Origin: Methanosphaera sp. ISO3-F5
GTDB lineage: Archaea; Methanobacteriota; Methanobacteria; Methanobacteriales; Methanobacteriaceae
DNA: 64,000 nucleotides
Direction of reading: 5' to 3'
NCBI RefSeq assembly: GCF_034480035.2
Contig: NZ_CP118753.2
Location: forward strand, 1,065,210-1,129,209
Shown here piece by piece: positions 56,101 through 64,000 of this stretch (positions are counted from its first letter, which is position 1; each line of letters begins with the position of its first letter). Below the pieces are notes generated by a model. It was given only the letters and a program-made list of their open reading frames with translations, was not told where the DNA came from and made no database searches. The position numbers and the translations under genes are program-made.

Positions 56101-57863
56101 TAACAAACAACTTCCAATACTTCACAAACATAACAACCACTCCAATAACAGCCAGGATAGGAGACACAATCACAATAACAGCAAACATACAAACAACCAC
56201 AAACAAACAGGAAAACCTGACAGTCACATACAAACTAGGAACCAATAATATAGGATCAAGCAAAGTAAACAACGGAAAAAGCACACTAAAATACACCATA
56301 CCAAACCTGTACAGGCCAACAACATACCAACTAACAATAACAGTAACAGGAAACAACTTCCAAAACCAGACAACAACAACAAGAGCAACATTCACAAAAC
56401 AAGCAGAAAAAATAAACATCAAAGTAGCACGAACACTACAACAGATAGGATACAAAGCACAACTAACAGCCAACATAACAACAAGCACAGGAGGAAAAAT
56501 AAGCACAGGCGAAGCAACATTCTACCTTGACAACAAAAAACTAAAAACAGTAAACGTAACACTAGGAAAAGCAAGCACCAACTACCAGATAAGCAGTAAA
56601 GCAAAAAGTGGAGTACACACAATAAAAGTAACATACCATGGAACAAACGATTACCAGAAAGCAGAAGCAACAAACATACTAGGAATACAAACAAAGACAA
56701 CAATAACACTAAAAACACACACAACAAAAATAGGAACAAAAGCACATATAAAAGCAACAATAAAAACAGGAACAACCAAAGTAAAGTCAGGTAAAGCAAT
56801 AATCTACATAGGAAACAAGAAAATAGCAACCACAACAATACAAAATGGAAACATAAACCATAACTACACAATACCAACCACCTATAACAAGGGAACATAC
56901 AACCTGAAAATAGTATACAACGGAAATCACACACAAACCCCGGCAACAAACACAACAAAAATCAAAATAAACGGAATAACACCAGTATTCAAGTACACAA
57001 CAACAAAAGTAACAATAGGAAAAACAGCAAAACTCATACTAAAAATAAGTAACGGAAAAACAGGAAAAAACAAGTACAATGCACAAAACGGAAGCATAAC
57101 CATAAAACTAAACGGTAAAACACTAAAAGACAAAAACGGAAAAACAATCACAGGAACAGTAAAAAATGGAACAATAACCATAAAATTCACAGCACCAGAA
57201 CAACTAAGCGGAAAACAAAACATAACATTCACATACAAAGGAAACAACAAATTCACAACACTAACCAAAACATACAAGAACGGACTAATCATAAACAAAA
57301 TAACAACCAAACTAACAGTAAACAAAATAAAAACAACAAAATACGGCAACAAAATAACAATCACCGGAACACTAAAAGATGCAAACAACAAGATACTAAA
57401 AAACACCAACATAAAAATCAAACACAACAAGAAAACAATAACAGTAAAAACAAACACTAAAGGAATATACAAGTACACAACCACCACCAATACAGTAGGA
57501 AGCAACAACATCACAATAACATATCCAGGCAACAAGAAATACCAGACAAAAAGCATAAAAACAACATACAAGACAAGCAAACAAAACACAAAAATAACAA
57601 TAAACAAGATAAAAAACACAAAAAATAACAAAACCATAACAATCAAAGGAACACTAAAAAGTGCTAACGGAAAAACACTAACAAACACGAAAATAAAAAT
57701 AAAAACAAACAATAAAACCGTAACAGTAAAAACAAACAATAAAGGAGTATACACATACAATTATAAACCCTATAAAAGAGGCACATATAAAGTAACAGTT
57801 AGTTTTATTGGAACAAAAAATTATAAAGCAAATAATAAAGTTGTAACATTTAAAGTCTATTAA
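53196..57863 (+). CDS. adhesin-like secreted protein: beta-helix plus Ig-like repeats
   Basis: The 1555-residue protein starts with a signal peptide (MKTISKFLIFTLVLLLACLG to VSA). Residues about 60-1000 consist of two right-handed beta-helix sections with NosD/pectate-lyase-type turns (NNTI, SNNN, NKITNN), each introduced by a similar unit (ITVTNKTFDTYF and ITVTDNNYNTWF). About 1000-1555 are tandem Ig-like repeats of 75-90 residues (for example GTLKDANNKILKNTNIKI, TKGIYKYTTTT, GNKKYQTKS). It has no C-terminal membrane helix and no Cys anchor. Surface binding to pseudomurein or host glycans is inferred from the family. The second half changes sharply to A/C-rich codons. Confidence 0.85.
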   Translation: MKTISKFLIFTLVLLLACLGVVSATGNVTDTADSQDSTHNSDIQTYSVLDDNIQTNSKVLEKKYEKNKTLKQAGRTITVTNKTFDTYFKQSSEDEFPSSTSLIQDGDTVNLKGSFKNCNFAVDKHITFTSLNKDAKLYDSTVFVLGDKASGSKITNLNIFNNGTLIRGIQVKNASNIVVENNTIKTLGLRSYGFVADNMNHSSIRFNSFEREGDDWRYITFLIGKCYYNNIANNTIRCGGANGIYLSIYGSIDAKFEAGPSDYNNITGNNVTARGDITSWCYTIQVMGGNNRITHNTVNGGFRGISTQDYENNIITYNDVHAINEGIYACEGAVVSNNNVHVTDTSYGITIGSDNVQVKDNTIKSLNGAGIEIRGSNAQITGNTIISENSTGIHSKGTYTNLIIDNNKINSKEEGILFKQQSNTKKINHIMVTRNTITTDAEYAVNLEETGSQYDADVNVTVTTSNVLTANKLSGMEAYKKPVNANSNTDRDTNQVITVTDNNYNTWFTDGIQKSSIKQNATVNLEGTFKDKSFTFNKKVHITGKNCVILDGTITLTGDAHASTINSITIRNKAHNTTVHGIELIEVNNCRITNTKIDNYAEYESLGIFLYGSNGNIIQSNTLTTSGDYVNNGILTYSSDSNKIEDNRININQSGKPVAYADSIMFNERIGTIQEVLHNHGIILLYSSGNNINKNTVTGTSEFKKYTFPTNDCRNSIVGIDLYFNCNDNRITENNININGYGPYNYGMGVLGGQWGTSIYSVNASNNQYISNNVTLTGGYFATGFIAGRNSAQTIIKNNNIRVDVYKQGTNRGDYAHGITLENSTTSTITGNNIYLTASSIYSIELFDSGNNKIISNNIQANGTYPYGIAGTRAINNEIQNNTIILKEENMGPTSQATHSESIESGKEGIMLTQESTNNIITYNTIHTNTQNTIKLEQQTRNNQIKTNSLVSKTGTGDKTVNNKGTNNITNNFQYFTNITTTPITARIGDTITITANIQTTTNKQENLTVTYKLGTNNIGSSKVNNGKSTLKYTIPNLYRPTTYQLTITVTGNNFQNQTTTTRATFTKQAEKINIKVARTLQQIGYKAQLTANITTSTGGKISTGEATFYLDNKKLKTVNVTLGKASTNYQISSKAKSGVHTIKVTYHGTNDYQKAEATNILGIQTKTTITLKTHTTKIGTKAHIKATIKTGTTKVKSGKAIIYIGNKKIATTTIQNGNINHNYTIPTTYNKGTYNLKIVYNGNHTQTPATNTTKIKINGITPVFKYTTTKVTIGKTAKLILKISNGKTGKNKYNAQNGSITIKLNGKTLKDKNGKTITGTVKNGTITIKFTAPEQLSGKQNITFTYKGNNKFTTLTKTYKNGLIINKITTKLTVNKIKTTKYGNKITITGTLKDANNKILKNTNIKIKHNKKTITVKTNTKGIYKYTTTTNTVGSNNITITYPGNKKYQTKSIKTTYKTSKQNTKITINKIKNTKNNKTITIKGTLKSANGKTLTNTKIKIKTNNKTVTVKTNNKGVYTYNYKPYKRGTYKVTVSFIGTKNYKANNKVVTFKVY

Positions 57864-58010
57864 TCCTTCTTAACCTCCACCATTTTTTTTTATTAATTTT
57901 ATGATGAAATGTTTTTATTTAATCTACTTATATATAAACTGCTTTAAATTAAATATCATTGATTAAACCTATTCTTAATCAAATAATCAAATTTTTTTAC
58001 GGGTGTAAAA

Positions 58011-59933
58011 ATGATGAATAAAAACATTAAAAGAATGTTCTTATTACTTACATTAATATTCCTATTAGTAGGCGTAGTTAGTGCAGCAGAAACAGTATCT
58101 GATGATACAGTTAAAGACACAACACTAACAAGTGCCAAACAGGTAGATACTATTAATGAAGTAAAATATGAAAAAAATATAAATAAACAAAATAATAAGG
58201 ATACAAAAACAGGATCTGCAAACACAACCGATACAAAAGCATCAACATACATCACTACCGCAGCAAACTATAAGCAATTATCAGATAAAATTAATCAGGC
58301 AAAGAAATCCAATTACACCACATACACAATTAACCTGAAAAAAGGAAACTACAATGCAACAAAAACTTTAGTCTGGGCAAACACAGAGAAAACCACAAAA
58401 CTAGTAATCAATGCAAACAATGCTATCATAAACGGTCAAGGAAAATACCAGTTTATCCAAGTAGACGAAGATTACACACTAGAACTGAACAAGATAACAT
58501 TAACCAAATTTGTATCAGAAAATGGTGGCGCAATAGAAAACAATGGAACACTAACAATAAAAAATTCAAAACTAACATATAATAAGGCAGATGAAGACGG
58601 AGGAGCAGTATACTCCTACGGAGACCTTACAGTAACAAACTCACAGTTCACAGGAAATAGTGCAGGAGAAGATGGCGGGGCAATCTACATCTACAGAAGC
58701 TATGATGCAAAAATAACAAAAAATAATTTCACAAGCAACAAGGCAGATGATGACGGCGGAGCAATATGCATATACGGTTCATATGATACAAACATAACAT
58801 ATAACCAGTTCGTCAAGAATAAGGCCGAAGATGGTGGAGCTATAGCAAACATACCTCGCAGCGAATCATATACTTACATGGGACAAGAATCCTACATAGA
58901 AGGTGAACAGTATCTAGAACAATACTGGAATCCAACAAAAAACTATGGAATCACAGGTTATACTACAACATATAACTATAATCCTATGGGCTTTTCAACA
59001 CCAATCCAAATACCACAATATGGATATACTGGTGGATATGATTATAGAACAGCCACTAGGTATGTGACAAAGTATAGGACAGTACCAAAAACAGGATACA
59101 ATTACTATGGATCCGATACAACAATACAAAGCAACAAATTCATAGAAAACGAAGCAACAGACGAAGCAGCAGCAATAAAAATAGATCATGGTGATGTACT
59201 AATAATCAAAAACAAATTCCACAGAAACAAGGACAACCTAACAAAAGAAGCCATAAAAAATGATGGAAAACAATACACAAAAAACGTTTACAAATACAGT
59301 AGCTATGGAAACCCAATACTAGACGAAGGAAACACAAACATAACCCAGAACACCTTTGATGACAGAAAAGACACAACAATAACTTTATCAAAACTTAACA
59401 CTGCATACTATGGAACTAAACTAAAAATAAGCGGAAAACTATTAAACAACAAAAACCCAGTGAAAAACCAAAACATCACAATATCATTCAATAACAAAAA
59501 ATACACAGCCAAAACAAGTAAAACAGGATATTTCGCAATAAATGTAACAACAAAGAATATTGGAAAATACACATTAAAACTAAGCTATGCAGGAAACAAG
59601 AATTATTTATCAACTTCAGCTTCAAAGGTAGTGACAGTTAACAAAAGAATAACTAAAGTAACAATCACAAAAATTCCACAGAAAAAATTAAAAGACAAAA
59701 TAACAATAACTGGTAAATTCACAACTAAAGAAGGAAATACTCTGAAGAATACCACATTATCAGTGACATTTAATGGTAAAACATATAAAGTGGTAACTAA
59801 CAGTAAAGGTGTTTACGCTAAGAAAGTTGTAGCAAACAAGGTTGGAACAAATACCGTGTCTGTAACATTTAAGGGAAACAGTAAATACAAGGCAGTAACC
59901 AGTAAAACCACATTCAAAACAGTTAAAAAATAA
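58011..59933 (+). CDS. adhesin-like secreted protein with GGAI repeats
   Basis: A signal peptide (MMNKNIKRMFLLLTLIFLLVG to VSAAE) is followed by a beta-helix part with polymorphic-membrane-protein-type GGAI/FxxN repeats (DGGAVYSYGDL, DGGAIYIYRSY, DGGAICIYGSY, EDGGAIANI). A Tyr-rich insertion (about residues 285-365) and two to three Ig-like repeats follow (ITLSKLNTAYYGTKLKISG onward). Its 640 residues make it the shortest of the group. The start may be either of two adjacent ATGs after GGGTG. It is a paralogue of the next gene, which shares the NYNATKT/TYTINL segment. Confidence 0.85.
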   Translation: MMNKNIKRMFLLLTLIFLLVGVVSAAETVSDDTVKDTTLTSAKQVDTINEVKYEKNINKQNNKDTKTGSANTTDTKASTYITTAANYKQLSDKINQAKKSNYTTYTINLKKGNYNATKTLVWANTEKTTKLVINANNAIINGQGKYQFIQVDEDYTLELNKITLTKFVSENGGAIENNGTLTIKNSKLTYNKADEDGGAVYSYGDLTVTNSQFTGNSAGEDGGAIYIYRSYDAKITKNNFTSNKADDDGGAICIYGSYDTNITYNQFVKNKAEDGGAIANIPRSESYTYMGQESYIEGEQYLEQYWNPTKNYGITGYTTTYNYNPMGFSTPIQIPQYGYTGGYDYRTATRYVTKYRTVPKTGYNYYGSDTTIQSNKFIENEATDEAAAIKIDHGDVLIIKNKFHRNKDNLTKEAIKNDGKQYTKNVYKYSSYGNPILDEGNTNITQNTFDDRKDTTITLSKLNTAYYGTKLKISGKLLNNKNPVKNQNITISFNNKKYTAKTSKTGYFAINVTTKNIGKYTLKLSYAGNKNYLSTSASKVVTVNKRITKVTITKIPQKKLKDKITITGKFTTKEGNTLKNTTLSVTFNGKTYKVVTNSKGVYAKKVVANKVGTNTVSVTFKGNSKYKAVTSKTTFKTVKK

Positions 59934-60082
59934 CATATAAAATTTTATCCCCTCCATCCTTCAACCTTTTTTTTTAATGATATTCTATTACTAAGTACAT
60001 TATTAATGAAAACAATTACTTTAACCTACTTAAATAAGAATTTAATCAAAGAAAATATCATATCATTAACATGGTGATAGTA

Positions 60083-63000
60083 ATGATAAAAAATAACATT
60101 AAAAGAATAATAATATTCTTAGCATTACTAGTAATTCTGGTAGGTGTAGTAAGTGCAGAAAACACAACAGACCACACCAACACACAGGACAAAATAGTAA
60201 AAGAAAAAACAACTACTACTAGTACTGCTAATATTGAATCAATACAAAAAGAAGCAAAAATAAATAAAAATAATAAAACAACCAAGTCCTCAACGGGAAC
60301 AACATACACAACAAGCGTATCCAATTACCAACAACTAGCAGACAAGATAGAAGATGCAAAAAATAACAACTACGACACATATACGATAAACCTTAATAAG
60401 GGAAACTACAATGCAACAACAAGCATGACATACGACAAGCAATACCAGCCACTAGTTATCAACGCAAACGGAATAACCCTTGATGGACAACAAAAATATC
60501 AATTCCTAAGCATAGAATCAGGTGCAACATTCACACTAAACAATGCAATACTACAAAACTTCAAAGCAACAGGGGGAGGAGCAATATTTGGTGATGATGA
60601 CACAACATTAACTATCACAAAATCAACCTTCAAAAACAATAAAGCAGAAGCAAACGGAGGAGCAATATACACACATAACAAACTAACAATAACAGACTCA
60701 GAATTCACAGCAAACACTGCAACAGGGTATGGAGGAGCCATACACAGTTACTATGGAAAAATAAGCATAACAAACACACAATTCCAGAACAACAAAGTAC
60801 TAAACGAATCAGGTGGAGCAATAGGAAACTTCTATGGAAACATAAATATCGACAAAACAGTACTAAACAATAACAAAGCACCACAAGAAGGAGGATCATT
60901 ATACAGTAGTGAAGGAAACATAAAAATAACCAACACAAATATCACAAACAATGAATGCAATGATTATGGTGGTGGAATATCCACAGAAAAAGGAACATTA
61001 ATCCTGGAAAACAACAACTTTATCAGCAATAAAAACACTGACTCATACGGAGGAGCAGTATCCTCTTATAATGACAAATTCAATGCAACAAACAATCAAT
61101 TCACAAAAAATCATGCAGAATGGAGAGGAGGAGCAATTTACAGCTTCAAATCAGAGACTAAACTACATAGGAACAATTATACAAGTAACACTGCATACAA
61201 TGGTGGTGCATTAGTAAACGAAAAAGGAATTGTAAATGTAAGGTACAGTAATTTCATAAAAAATATTGCAGACTCAGATGGAGGAGCAATAGATAACCTA
61301 TATGGAGAACTAATAGTTACCAACTCCCTATTCACAGAAAATAATGCAATATTTGGTGGGGCAATAGAAAACATTGGTGGAGTATACTCCTACAGTAGGA
61401 CAACATATGATGCATGGGGAAGACCAGACCAGACAACATACTACAAAGACATGTACGGAAACATGCTAATAGCAGAAAACACATTCACAAATAACTATGC
61501 AGAAACAGGTGGCGCAATAGGAAACTACGTGCCAGTACAAGAAGGATTACTACCAAGTGATGTTGAAACAAGTAATGATGGAGTACAAATAAACCATAAC
61601 AAATTCCATCAAAACAGAGCCGAAGAAGGTGGTGCAATATGCGTAGAAGAAGCAAACAATGCCTACATAATGAATAACACCTTCACAGAAAACACTGCCC
61701 CCGAAGGAGGAGCAATAAAAGTAAACGAAAAGTGTGAAGAAGACATAAACATAGCATACAACACGTTCACCAAAAACACTGCAATAAACGGATCAGCAAT
61801 AAACACGAAAGGTAGTGATGTATTCATAATAGAAAACCTGTTTGTACAAAACAAGATGATAAACAGCACAGACAAATCAAGCAATGCATTCACTATAATA
61901 AATGAATCAAGAGCATTAATAAAAAACAATACAAACGATACCAGAACAAGTTACCCCGGACAAATATATGATGACGGATTTACAAGGATAGAAGACAATA
62001 TTATAAACGATAACAAGACACAAACAAAGATAACATTAACAGTACCAACAAACAATGTAATCCAGAACAATCAGATAACAATAAAAGGAAAATTAACAAC
62101 AAACGGAGAAAATATAGCAAACAGTACCTTAAAACTAACAATAAACACAAACACTGTAACAGTAAAAACAGATAATAAAGGAATATTCACATATAATACA
62201 AAAGCAACCAAGGCAGGAACAAACAAGGTAACAGCATCATATGAAGAAAACCTAGTCCATTTAAGCACATCTACAACAAAAACATTCAATGTAATAATGG
62301 AAACAAAAATAATCCTTAACAAGATAACAACAACACAATACAAAGACAATATAATAATCAAGGGTAAATTCACCAACAAAGCAGGAAACATAATAAAAAA
62401 CACTAACCTAAAATTAACATTCAACGGTAAAGCATACACACTTAAAACAGATACTAAAGGAGTATTCAACAAAACAATAAAAACAAGCAAAGTAGGAAAA
62501 AACAATGTAACAATAACATTTGCAGGAAACAACAACTACAAAACCAGCACAAACAAGACAACATTCACAGTAACCAAGAGAACAACCAAGATAACAGTTA
62601 CTAGTATAAAACAGAAAACATATAATGACACGGTAACAATCACGGGAAAACTAACAGACAAAACAGGAACAATCCTCAAAAACACGGCCATAAAAGTAAC
62701 AGTTAACGGTAAGACATACACGGTTAAAACAAATAGTAAGGGAGTGTACACTAAGAAGGTAGCTGCTACAAAGGTAGGAACCAATAATATAACTGTAACC
62801 TATAAGGGCAACACATACTATAAAGCAGTAACTAAGAAGACAACATTCAAAACAGTAAAACGAGCAACACGAATAACAGTAAATAAGATTAAAGCAACCA
62901 AGAAGGGCAGTAAAGTAACAATAACAGGAAAACTAACTAACAACAAAAATGTTATACTAAAGAATACTAAGATAAAAATCACAGTAAATGGTAAAGCAGT

Positions 63001-63142
63001 AACTGTTAAAACTAACAGTAAAGGAGTATACACTTACAAGTACACAACAAGTAAAAAGGGAACCAACAAAGTAAGCATATCTTACTCTGGAAATGCTAAT
63101 TATAAAACCACATCTGCTAAGACTAGTTTTAGCGTAAAATAG
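60083..63142 (+). CDS. adhesin-like secreted protein with GGAI and Ig-like repeats
   Basis: The signal peptide is MIKNNIKRIIIFLALLVILVG to VSAEN. Residues about 75-640 form a beta-helix with at least ten GGAI/FxxN turns (NGGAIYTHN, YGGAIHSY, SGGAIGNF, YGGAVSSY, RGGAIYSF, DGGAIDNL). About 640-1019 contain Ig-like repeats with the recurrent KGVYTKKVAATKVGTN ending. ATG 60083 is chosen because the ATG at 60071 overlaps GGTGAT. It is a surface or secreted adhesin by family; the ligand is unknown. Confidence 0.85.
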   Translation: MIKNNIKRIIIFLALLVILVGVVSAENTTDHTNTQDKIVKEKTTTTSTANIESIQKEAKINKNNKTTKSSTGTTYTTSVSNYQQLADKIEDAKNNNYDTYTINLNKGNYNATTSMTYDKQYQPLVINANGITLDGQQKYQFLSIESGATFTLNNAILQNFKATGGGAIFGDDDTTLTITKSTFKNNKAEANGGAIYTHNKLTITDSEFTANTATGYGGAIHSYYGKISITNTQFQNNKVLNESGGAIGNFYGNINIDKTVLNNNKAPQEGGSLYSSEGNIKITNTNITNNECNDYGGGISTEKGTLILENNNFISNKNTDSYGGAVSSYNDKFNATNNQFTKNHAEWRGGAIYSFKSETKLHRNNYTSNTAYNGGALVNEKGIVNVRYSNFIKNIADSDGGAIDNLYGELIVTNSLFTENNAIFGGAIENIGGVYSYSRTTYDAWGRPDQTTYYKDMYGNMLIAENTFTNNYAETGGAIGNYVPVQEGLLPSDVETSNDGVQINHNKFHQNRAEEGGAICVEEANNAYIMNNTFTENTAPEGGAIKVNEKCEEDINIAYNTFTKNTAINGSAINTKGSDVFIIENLFVQNKMINSTDKSSNAFTIINESRALIKNNTNDTRTSYPGQIYDDGFTRIEDNIINDNKTQTKITLTVPTNNVIQNNQITIKGKLTTNGENIANSTLKLTINTNTVTVKTDNKGIFTYNTKATKAGTNKVTASYEENLVHLSTSTTKTFNVIMETKIILNKITTTQYKDNIIIKGKFTNKAGNIIKNTNLKLTFNGKAYTLKTDTKGVFNKTIKTSKVGKNNVTITFAGNNNYKTSTNKTTFTVTKRTTKITVTSIKQKTYNDTVTITGKLTDKTGTILKNTAIKVTVNGKTYTVKTNSKGVYTKKVAATKVGTNNITVTYKGNTYYKAVTKKTTFKTVKRATRITVNKIKATKKGSKVTITGKLTNNKNVILKNTKIKITVNGKAVTVKTNSKGVYTYKYTTSKKGTNKVSISYSGNANYKTTSAKTSFSVK

Positions 63143-63259
63143 TATTTTACTATTTTTTTAACCTCCCCTTCATCATTCCCCTATTTTTGGGGAAAACTAT
63201 TTTTAATGAAAGTCCACATAATACCTATTATGTAACAAAGGCTATGGAGGTGTTATCTT

Positions 63260-64000
63260 TTGACAAAAATAATGCATATAACATTAATGCTAATGCTAAC
63301 AGTAGTATTATTATCTATAGTTTCTGCAGCAGACACAAGTAATGATACTGTTAATACAGAGAAGATAACAGCTTTCACAGAAGATAAAGTAGTATCACAT
63401 GATAATACACTTTCCGAGAATGTGGATGATAAAAAAAATAATAAAGTAATTGATGATACAGAATTAACTGATGAAGATACTGGAACTGGCTGTAGTTCTG
63501 TTATTATACAGGGATATAATAATGATAGCAGTATCTCGTTTAGGCGTGATGCAACTAATAAGTTAACAATTAATGTTAAACATGATAATTCAATAGTTAA
63601 ACAGTATAAGGAAGGATCCTACTTCTTCCATGTCTTAGTAAGTAAGGATGGTTGGATGGTGGGTAATGGTGGAGCAGATAATTCTCAGGTTAATCATGCT
63701 ATTGAAGATAATGCTCTTAGTATGATTAATAAGAACAGTATCACTTCCGAGAATATGAATAATATTTATAACCAGGAGTCCCGTTTATCTTTGGGTCATT
63801 TTGTAATTAAAGCTCCTAATGGTAGTTATAGTTTAATTATTAAGAATGGTTACAGGGTCTTTAAGGATTCTGGTGTCTTGAAGAGTGGACAATACCTGAT
63901 TGTTCCGAATAGTATGAACTTTTTCAGGAAGAATAGTGTGGATGATATTAAAACAGAGGATAGGATGATATATACTTCTCGTATGCTAACTGCACGTGAC
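63260..64000 (+). CDS. N-terminal part of a secreted protein (runs off the right edge)
   Basis: A TTG at 63260 follows a perfect GGAGGTG site by six bases and opens 247 codons without a stop to the edge. The protein begins with a signal peptide (MTKIMHITLMLMLTVVLLSIV to SAADT), then an Asp/Asn/Glu-rich linker and a globular domain with CSSVIIQGYNNDSSISFRRD, FFHVLVSKDGWMVGNGGADN and LGHFVIKAPNGSYSLIIKNG. This domain differs from the beta-helix repeats; I have no name for it. It is the fourth secreted protein in a row. Confidence 0.75.
   Translation, partial: MTKIMHITLMLMLTVVLLSIVSAADTSNDTVNTEKITAFTEDKVVSHDNTLSENVDDKKNNKVIDDTELTDEDTGTGCSSVIIQGYNNDSSISFRRDATNKLTINVKHDNSIVKQYKEGSYFFHVLVSKDGWMVGNGGADNSQVNHAIEDNALSMINKNSITSENMNNIYNQESRLSLGHFVIKAPNGSYSLIIKNGYRVFKDSGVLKSGQYLIVPNSMNFFRKNSVDDIKTEDRMIYTSRMLTARD

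Noticed and set aside
55697-57760. Several long hydrophobic frames antisense to the first adhesin-like gene
   Set aside because: Val/Leu/Phe-rich products arise from antisense reading of Asn/Thr/Lys-rich codons; no starts with ribosome binding sites.
63143-63259. Terminator after the third adhesin gene
   Set aside because: Only a T-rich run near 63143-63160 and no stem; not distinctive enough to annotate.

Overview
The window looks like a chromosomal segment of a host-associated methanogen of the Methanobacteriales, most probably Methanosphaera (M. stadtmanae or a close relative). It is very AT-rich and carries an archaeal ribosomal-protein/RNA-polymerase operon, an HMf-type histone and a tRNA-Ser. 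It also has GGTGAT/GAGGTG-type ribosome binding sites and long secreted beta-helix 'adhesin-like' proteins with GGAI and Ig-like repeats, as in that genus. The species name is inferred from gene content and style; no search was run.

Layout. 1-5.4 kb: hypothetical membrane proteins, a GNAT/zinc-ribbon/SAP protein, IS copy 1 and a small membrane-protein locus. 5.7-12.4 kb: one long operon for what looks like a surface metal-acquisition system (cell-surface double FmdE-like protein, His-tipped small protein, CbiM, CbiN-like protein, DUF2162, ExbB-like and DUF2149/ExbD-like proteins). 12.5-20.8 kb: flavin reductase, DUF998, two ADP-ribosylglycohydrolases, aldo/keto reductase, a methyltransferase behind a perfect metal-regulator-like palindrome, pyruvate kinase, a flavodoxin-ferredoxin protein and a frameshifted DUF3795 gene. 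20.9-25.7 kb: a nest of insertion sequences (frameshifted tnpB with its presumed omega RNA, an IS5-like element, and an MULE-type element inserted into it). 25.7-33.7 kb: truB/cbf5, tRNA-Ser(GGA), then rps13-rps4-rps11-rpoD-rpl18e-rpl13-rps9-rpoN-rpoK-eno-ferredoxin-rps2. 33.7-37.2 kb: dihydrouridine synthase, orphan barstar-like protein, MEMO, universal stress protein, histone. 37.5-42.7 kb: ArsR-type sensor, flavodoxin-ferredoxin protein, His-rich protein, and pstSCAB. 43.2-44.5 kb: a HIRAN + ARPP-1-like gene pair. 44.5-45.8 kb: IS copy 2, in inverse orientation to copy 1. 45.9-52.9 kb: ferredoxin-fused aldo/keto reductase, a three-gene operon with two DUF1874-like (viral ring-nuclease fold) proteins and an HExxH protein, then a half-HsdS/degenerate HsdM/repeat-protein operon. 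53.2-64 kb: four consecutive secreted proteins, three of them adhesin-like, the last cut by the window edge.

The most interesting candidates for undescribed systems are: (1) the methylase-dead HsdM-like protein with a single-TRD HsdS and a 600-residue protein with five KW-x-NKNL repeats (49.2-52.9 kb); (2) the tandem DUF1874-like pair, one with and one without the catalytic histidine, coupled to a zinc protease (47.2-48.3 kb); (3) the FmdE/CbiM/ExbB-ExbD-like operon, a possibly proton-driven metal uptake apparatus in an organism without an outer membrane. At large scale the + strand switches between long A/C-rich and G/T-rich blocks without regard to gene direction, sometimes in the middle of a gene.
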